A stretch of 9,533 nt of DNA from Spirochaetia bacterium (lineage in GTDB: Bacteria; Spirochaetota; Spirochaetia; PWKH01): positions 1-9,533 of the forward strand of contig SKXS01000128.1 of NCBI GenBank assembly GCA_007128345.1, given 5' to 3'. Position 1 is the first letter of the stretch. The number at the start of each line of letters is the position of its first letter. The notes below the pieces were generated by a model. The model was not told the DNA's origin. It saw only the letters and a program-made list of their open reading frames with translations, and searched no databases. Made by a program: the position numbers and the translations under genes. Below, piece by piece: positions 6,209 to 9,533 of the stretch.

Positions 6209-6892
6209 ATGACATACGAAATACACGGAACTACCATGCCGCTGCTTGAAATGGTGTGCGCAGCCGGAGAAGTTGTGGTGTGCCAGTCAGGAGCCATGAA
6301 GTGGATGGACACGACCATAGATATGAAGACCAAGATGACAGGAGGATTCGGGGGACTGCTTAAGCGCGCGCTCATGCAGGAATCGGGATTCCTCAACTAT
6401 TTCGAAGCCCGGCGGGACGGCAGCCGCATTGCCTTCGGGCACACATTCCCGGGAACCATCATCCCTGTCGATGTTCGGGAGCAGTCACTGATCTGCCAGA
6501 AGCGGTCATTTCTCTGCAGTGAAGCCTCGGTGGAACTGGACATAGCATTCCAGAAGCGTCTGGGCACTGCGTTTTTCGGAGGAGAAGGCTTGGTGATGCA
6601 AAACCTGAAAGGCAGCGGCACAGCCTTTATTGAAGCAGACGGTGAAGTGGTTTCCAAGGTCCTTGATCGAGGTGAGATAATCAAGGTGGAAACTGGAGCG
6701 GTAGTCATGTTCGAGTCCACCGTGCAGATGGACATAGAACGGGTTAAAGGGATGACCAACATACTCTTCGGCGGAGAAGGGCTCTTCCTTACCACCCTTA
6801 CCGGTCCCGGCCGCATATGGATTCAGACCTTGTCCATCCAATCCCTTGCCGGAGAGATCTACCCGTACCTTCCCATTCCCAAGAGAAAGTAA
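6209..6892 (+). CDS. AIM24/TIGR00266-family protein
   Basis: A 227-residue protein with the beta-rich fold of the AIM24/TIGR00266 family. In yeast mitochondria AIM24 is linked to inner-membrane organisation; the bacterial role is not settled. Family marks are the glycine-rich stretch GGFGGLLKRAL (45-55), the FEARRDGSRIAFGHTFPGTIIPVDV region (about 65-89), and two matching turns, FFGGEGLVMQNLKGSG (122-137) and LFGGEGLFLTTLTGPG (187-202), which reflect the internal symmetry of the fold. Length is normal. There is no signal peptide or membrane helix, so it is probably cytosolic or membrane-associated. The ATG follows AGGAGG after 9 bases. It is the first gene behind the extended -10 promoter, and the 7TM-GGDEF gene starts 27 bases after its stop, so the two are probably expressed together. 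Confidence 0.9.
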   Translation: MTYEIHGTTMPLLEMVCAAGEVVVCQSGAMKWMDTTIDMKTKMTGGFGGLLKRALMQESGFLNYFEARRDGSRIAFGHTFPGTIIPVDVREQSLICQKRSFLCSEASVELDIAFQKRLGTAFFGGEGLVMQNLKGSGTAFIEADGEVVSKVLDRGEIIKVETGAVVMFESTVQMDIERVKGMTNILFGGEGLFLTTLTGPGRIWIQTLSIQSLAGEIYPYLPIPKRK

Positions 6893-6919
6893 ATCGAAGG
6901 CAGGCTTGAGGAGCTTACC

Positions 6920-8437
6920 ATGGTTTTCACCCCGTCATTTTGGATGTTTTCAGCCTCCCTCCTGATATCTGCAGGAGTGCTCGCCTACAGCCTGGTACAT
7001 CTCAGGACGCTGCCTGGACGCGTGTTCTCCCTGCTGGCGTTACTTGTGCTCATCTGGAATGCAGCGGTCATCATGGAAGTGGCAGCGCAGTACCTGGAAC
7101 TCAAGGTGCTTTTTGCCCGCATCCAATGGACTGCTCATGCCTTCATACCCGCAGTATGGCTCTTTTTAGCGTTAGCCTATACCGGCAGGAAGAAACATCC
7201 CCTCCTCTGGGTACTGCTTGCCTCAGTACCGGCGGCAACGGGCATCTTCATATGGTTTATTCCCATACCCAGCTGGTTCTGGGGAAATCCGGAACGTACC
7301 GTCTCCATCACAGCAGCTGCAGTGATGGACTATGACTACCGGCAGTGGGTCTCCTTCATGCATGTGTCATACATTCTGCTGGTGAGTGCTTCGGCTTTGT
7401 TTGTGCTGCTCCGGTCACTGCTGCATGTCCATCCCCTCTACCGACGCCAGGCATCGGCACTGCTGTTCGCGCTATTGCTGCCGACTGCCGCTTTTATCTT
7501 CCATCTTTTCGGTTATGCACCCATTCCCGGAATGAACAGTACCGCCGCTGCGGGAAGCATTGCGGGAATTGCCGCTGCCGCCTCGCTGTTCAGATACCGG
7601 TTTCTGGAATTCATTCCCATGGCCCGGGATACCGTGCTGGACCGCATGGATACCGGGATACTCATCTGCGACCGTCTTGGGCGCATACTTGATTTCAACC
7701 GCTCGGCTTCACAGATAACCGGCATCACATCACGGGACCTGGGCAGACCGGCGGAGCACCTGCAGGCTGGCTCCTTCTCCCGGGTAATCACGGACTTGGC
7801 GAAGCAGGATGCATCATCACAAGAGCTTTCTGTTCAGGGGGACCCTGACCGACACTACGATGTGCATGCCTCAGCCATCCGTTCCCCCGCGGGAGAAGTC
7901 CTTGCGGTAATAATCTACATCAATGACTGCACCGAACGAGAGCAGCTCCTGCAGAAGATCCGGGAGCTGACAGAAACTGACAGTCTCACCGGCCTGCACA
8001 ACCGGGATACGCTGCTGACTTTGGGGCAGGAGATGCTCAAAGACGATGAACCCGTCTCCCTTATCATGCTCGATATTGACGATATGCAGGCCTTCAATGA
8101 TGCACAGGGAACCCGGGCTGGCGACCGCGCGATCGCCGTCATTGGAAGCGAGCTTCGCCGGTGCACCCGTCCGCAGGACATCCTGGGCCGATTCAGCGGC
8201 GATGAGTTTGTCATCATCATGCCCGGCATGACCCGGGGGGCCGCCGTAACCGCCGCATTGTCGCTGCATCGATCGATAGAAAAAATTTCCTGGGACTCGG
8301 TACAGCTGACTGTCAGCATCGGGGTCGTCTCAGCCAGGTCTCCTGAAGAGCTCAACCTGCTCCTTGCCGCTGCAGGCAGAGCCCTGAGCCGGGCTAAGCA
8401 GCAGGGGAAAAACCAGGTAGTTTCCGTATCAATATAG
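6920..8437 (+). CDS. 7TM-PAS-GGDEF membrane protein, putative diguanylate cyclase
   Basis: A 505-residue inner-membrane sensor. Residues 8-225 hold about seven hydrophobic segments resembling the 7TM sensory module found at the N-terminus of some histidine kinases. A PAS domain (about 236-340, with DRMDTGILICDRLGRILDFN) and a short helical linker lead to a GGDEF domain (about 350-505). The latter begins TDSLTGLHNRD, keeps metal-site Asp385 and nucleotide-site Asn393 in LDIDDMQAFND, and has an RxxD inhibitory site (RPQD, 417-420) five residues before the signature. The signature is SGDEF (426-430), with Ser for the first Gly, and the usual GH of GHxxGD is GT. First-position substitutions are tolerated in some active cyclases, so activity is plausible but not certain. 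GAGGAG precedes the ATG by 6 bases. The omptin homologue follows 48 bases downstream. The 7TM ligand is unknown. Confidence 0.9.
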   Translation: MVFTPSFWMFSASLLISAGVLAYSLVHLRTLPGRVFSLLALLVLIWNAAVIMEVAAQYLELKVLFARIQWTAHAFIPAVWLFLALAYTGRKKHPLLWVLLASVPAATGIFIWFIPIPSWFWGNPERTVSITAAAVMDYDYRQWVSFMHVSYILLVSASALFVLLRSLLHVHPLYRRQASALLFALLLPTAAFIFHLFGYAPIPGMNSTAAAGSIAGIAAAASLFRYRFLEFIPMARDTVLDRMDTGILICDRLGRILDFNRSASQITGITSRDLGRPAEHLQAGSFSRVITDLAKQDASSQELSVQGDPDRHYDVHASAIRSPAGEVLAVIIYINDCTEREQLLQKIRELTETDSLTGLHNRDTLLTLGQEMLKDDEPVSLIMLDIDDMQAFNDAQGTRAGDRAIAVIGSELRRCTRPQDILGRFSGDEFVIIMPGMTRGAAVTAALSLHRSIEKISWDSVQLTVSIGVVSARSPEELNLLLAAAGRALSRAKQQGKNQVVSVSI

Positions 8438-8473
8438 TTGCCGTTTTTCTATATTTCTCGGTACCTTCTTGTC

Positions 8474-8483
8474 AAGGTAGGTG
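8474..8483 (+). promoter_or_regulatory. Ribosome binding site that decides the omptin start
   Basis: AAGGTAGGTG lies 2 bases before ATG 8486, with its AAGG part 8 bases upstream. The frame is open back to a TTG at 8438, but that codon follows the previous stop directly and lacks its own ribosome site. Confidence 0.6.
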
Positions 8484-8485
8484 AC

Positions 8486-9457
8486 ATGACTAGTAAGGTT
8501 CTGCTGAGCATTATCATGCTGTCAGTATGTATTTCAATCTCTGCTCAGGATGATCCAAAAACCGTTCTTCAGGTCGGCACCAGCCTCCGCTACGGCAGAG
8601 CCCGCGAACTGGTCTACTACGGCGCATCCACATCTCAGCTCATGAGCGAGCTTCTCTGGGACATACCTCCGGTGCTGTTCGGGGAACTGGGTGTTTCCCG
8701 GATGCTCATTGGGAACCTCTCAGCCTCCCTTTCAGGCTCAATGAAGCTTGCAGGACTGCAGGGCTCCATGACGAACTATGACTGGCTCAAGGACAGCAGC
8801 GGCACCTACTTCGGAGAAGAGGAGTACCAGTGGACCCACTATTCCCGAAGCGACGTCACCATCGCACAGGCGTGGGAAGTGGATTTCCGCATCTCCCTTG
8901 AGCCAAGGAACTCCATGGGTTTCTATGGAGGGGCACGCATCCTCTATTGGGAATGGACTGATCAGGCTCAGGAGTACATCTACTCACATCTTCCCTCAGG
9001 CTACTACGACGGACCCCCGCTTCCGGCAGGGGAATCCCCGTTTCGATTCTATGAAGGAACCTTCGGGGGTGTCAACGCGATAGACTATCTGCAGCATCTG
9101 CTCATTCCCTATCTGGGAATCTCCCTGGGACATGATACGCCCTCAGGAAGGCTAGCCTGGGGATTCTCATTCTCACCCGCCACGATAGCCTATGCCAGGG
9201 ACCACCACAAACTGCGGGATACTGTCTTTGAGGACTACGCGTTTCCCGCAGTATCATTCTCGACCGGCGCATCATATGTCAGACATTCATCAGGACCCTG
9301 GACTGCCGCGTTTACTGCTGATTTCACCTTCATGCCTGATGCCCGCTCAGATACGGTCATGACAAAAGAGCAGCAAGCTCCCGTAACCTACCTTTCCCAG
9401 GCCGGCATCGGCCGCATGCAGCTGTCGGTGGGCATGCACGTGCAGTACCGATTCTGA
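8486..9457 (+). CDS. Divergent omptin-family outer-membrane protease homologue
   Basis: Omptins (peptidase family A26; OmpT, Pla) are 10-strand outer-membrane barrels that cut proteins, usually between basic residues, at the cell surface. This 323-residue product has a signal peptide (hydrophobic 5-18, likely cut after SISA at 20) and ends in QYRF, the terminal Phe being typical of barrel insertion. Against OmpT from memory: RARELVY matches KTKERVY, conserving S1-pocket Glu27 (here Glu41). From the following conserved Trp to the catalytic Asp-Trp the spacing is identical (42 residues, no gap). AIDYLQHLLIPYLGI matches AIGYKQRFKMPYIGL. Catalytic Asp85, Asp210 and His212 correspond to Asp99, Asp239 and His241. 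The fourth, Asp83, is Asn97, and specificity residue Asp208 appears to be Ala237. It is last in the AIM24-GGDEF group. Activity or cleavage specificity may therefore differ from known omptins. A lipoprotein start (Cys15, LSVC) is unlikely. Confidence 0.85.
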   Translation: MTSKVLLSIIMLSVCISISAQDDPKTVLQVGTSLRYGRARELVYYGASTSQLMSELLWDIPPVLFGELGVSRMLIGNLSASLSGSMKLAGLQGSMTNYDWLKDSSGTYFGEEEYQWTHYSRSDVTIAQAWEVDFRISLEPRNSMGFYGGARILYWEWTDQAQEYIYSHLPSGYYDGPPLPAGESPFRFYEGTFGGVNAIDYLQHLLIPYLGISLGHDTPSGRLAWGFSFSPATIAYARDHHKLRDTVFEDYAFPAVSFSTGASYVRHSSGPWTAAFTADFTFMPDARSDTVMTKEQQAPVTYLSQAGIGRMQLSVGMHVQYRF

Positions 9458-9533
9458 AGCAATCCTGGCAGTATAGTGCATCTGTAACTTACCGCAATAC
9501 CGTGACATACCTCTAGGATGAAGCACCAAGAAA
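9458..9533. other. Unassigned right end
   Basis: No hairpin followed by a T-run is seen after the omptin stop, and no gene start is convincing. An ATG at 9518 lacks a spaced ribosome site and runs off the edge. Confidence 0.5.

Noticed and set aside
8128..8135. GCGATCGC palindrome
   Set aside because: Single copy inside a coding sequence; no pattern of repeats.
8438..8485. N-terminal extension of the omptin homologue from TTG 8438
   Set aside because: No ribosome site, starts on the base after the previous stop, and would bury the signal peptide; ATG 8486 is far better.
8513..8530. Lipobox (LSVC) in the omptin signal peptide
   Set aside because: Val before Cys is poor for lipoprotein processing, and the omptin barrel family uses signal peptidase I; SISA fits that.
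9518..9533. Possible start of a further gene
   Set aside because: AGG abuts the ATG with no spacing and only five codons are visible.

Overview
The window looks like ordinary chromosomal DNA, not obviously mobile, from a diderm (Gram-negative type) bacterium of medium-high GC. An omptin-type outer-membrane beta-barrel with a signal peptide and a C-terminal aromatic residue shows there is an outer membrane. Genes carry clear AGGAGG-like ribosome binding sites and the promoters resemble sigma-70 sites. The mix of proteins would suit a free-living spirochaete (Spirochaetota), but that is a weak inference: no rRNA or other marker gene is present apart from a partial topA.

Layout. (1) 1-1185, minus strand: N-terminal 395 residues of DNA topoisomerase I (topA), running off the left edge. 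(2) 1186-1354: divergent intergenic region with a promoter candidate on each strand. (3) 1355-2704, plus: a membrane HAMP-GAF-GGDEF diguanylate cyclase with intact GGEEF and RxxD motifs. (4) 2786-4423, plus: a GNAT N-acetyltransferase and an M20 zinc amidohydrolase, 3 bases apart, behind a strong promoter with a very short leader. (5) 4442-6014, minus: a flavodoxin-like protein followed by mtnA (methylthioribose-1-phosphate isomerase); mtnA converges on the M20 gene with only 18 bases between stop codons. (6) 6015-6208: a second divergent intergenic region holding promoters for both sides, a perfect 8-bp inverted repeat and a Rex-like imperfect palindrome. (7) 6209-9457, plus: an AIM24/TIGR00266-family protein, a 7TM-PAS-GGDEF protein with an SGDEF motif, and a divergent omptin-family outer-membrane protease, closely spaced and probably co-transcribed.

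How the genes fit together. Two membrane sensors linked to cyclic-di-GMP lie within 7 kb, with different input modules. One is alone in its transcription unit; the other sits between an AIM24-family protein and a surface protease homologue. The GNAT/M20 pair could put on and take off an acyl group on one small molecule. Flavodoxin and MtnA may share a redox-responsive promoter.

The most notable item is the last gene. From remembered OmpT sequence it aligns without gaps through the first catalytic region, yet one of the four catalytic residues (OmpT Asp83) is Asn, and one specificity residue (Asp208) is Ala. No RNA gene, CRISPR array, insertion sequence or convincing rho-independent terminator was seen.
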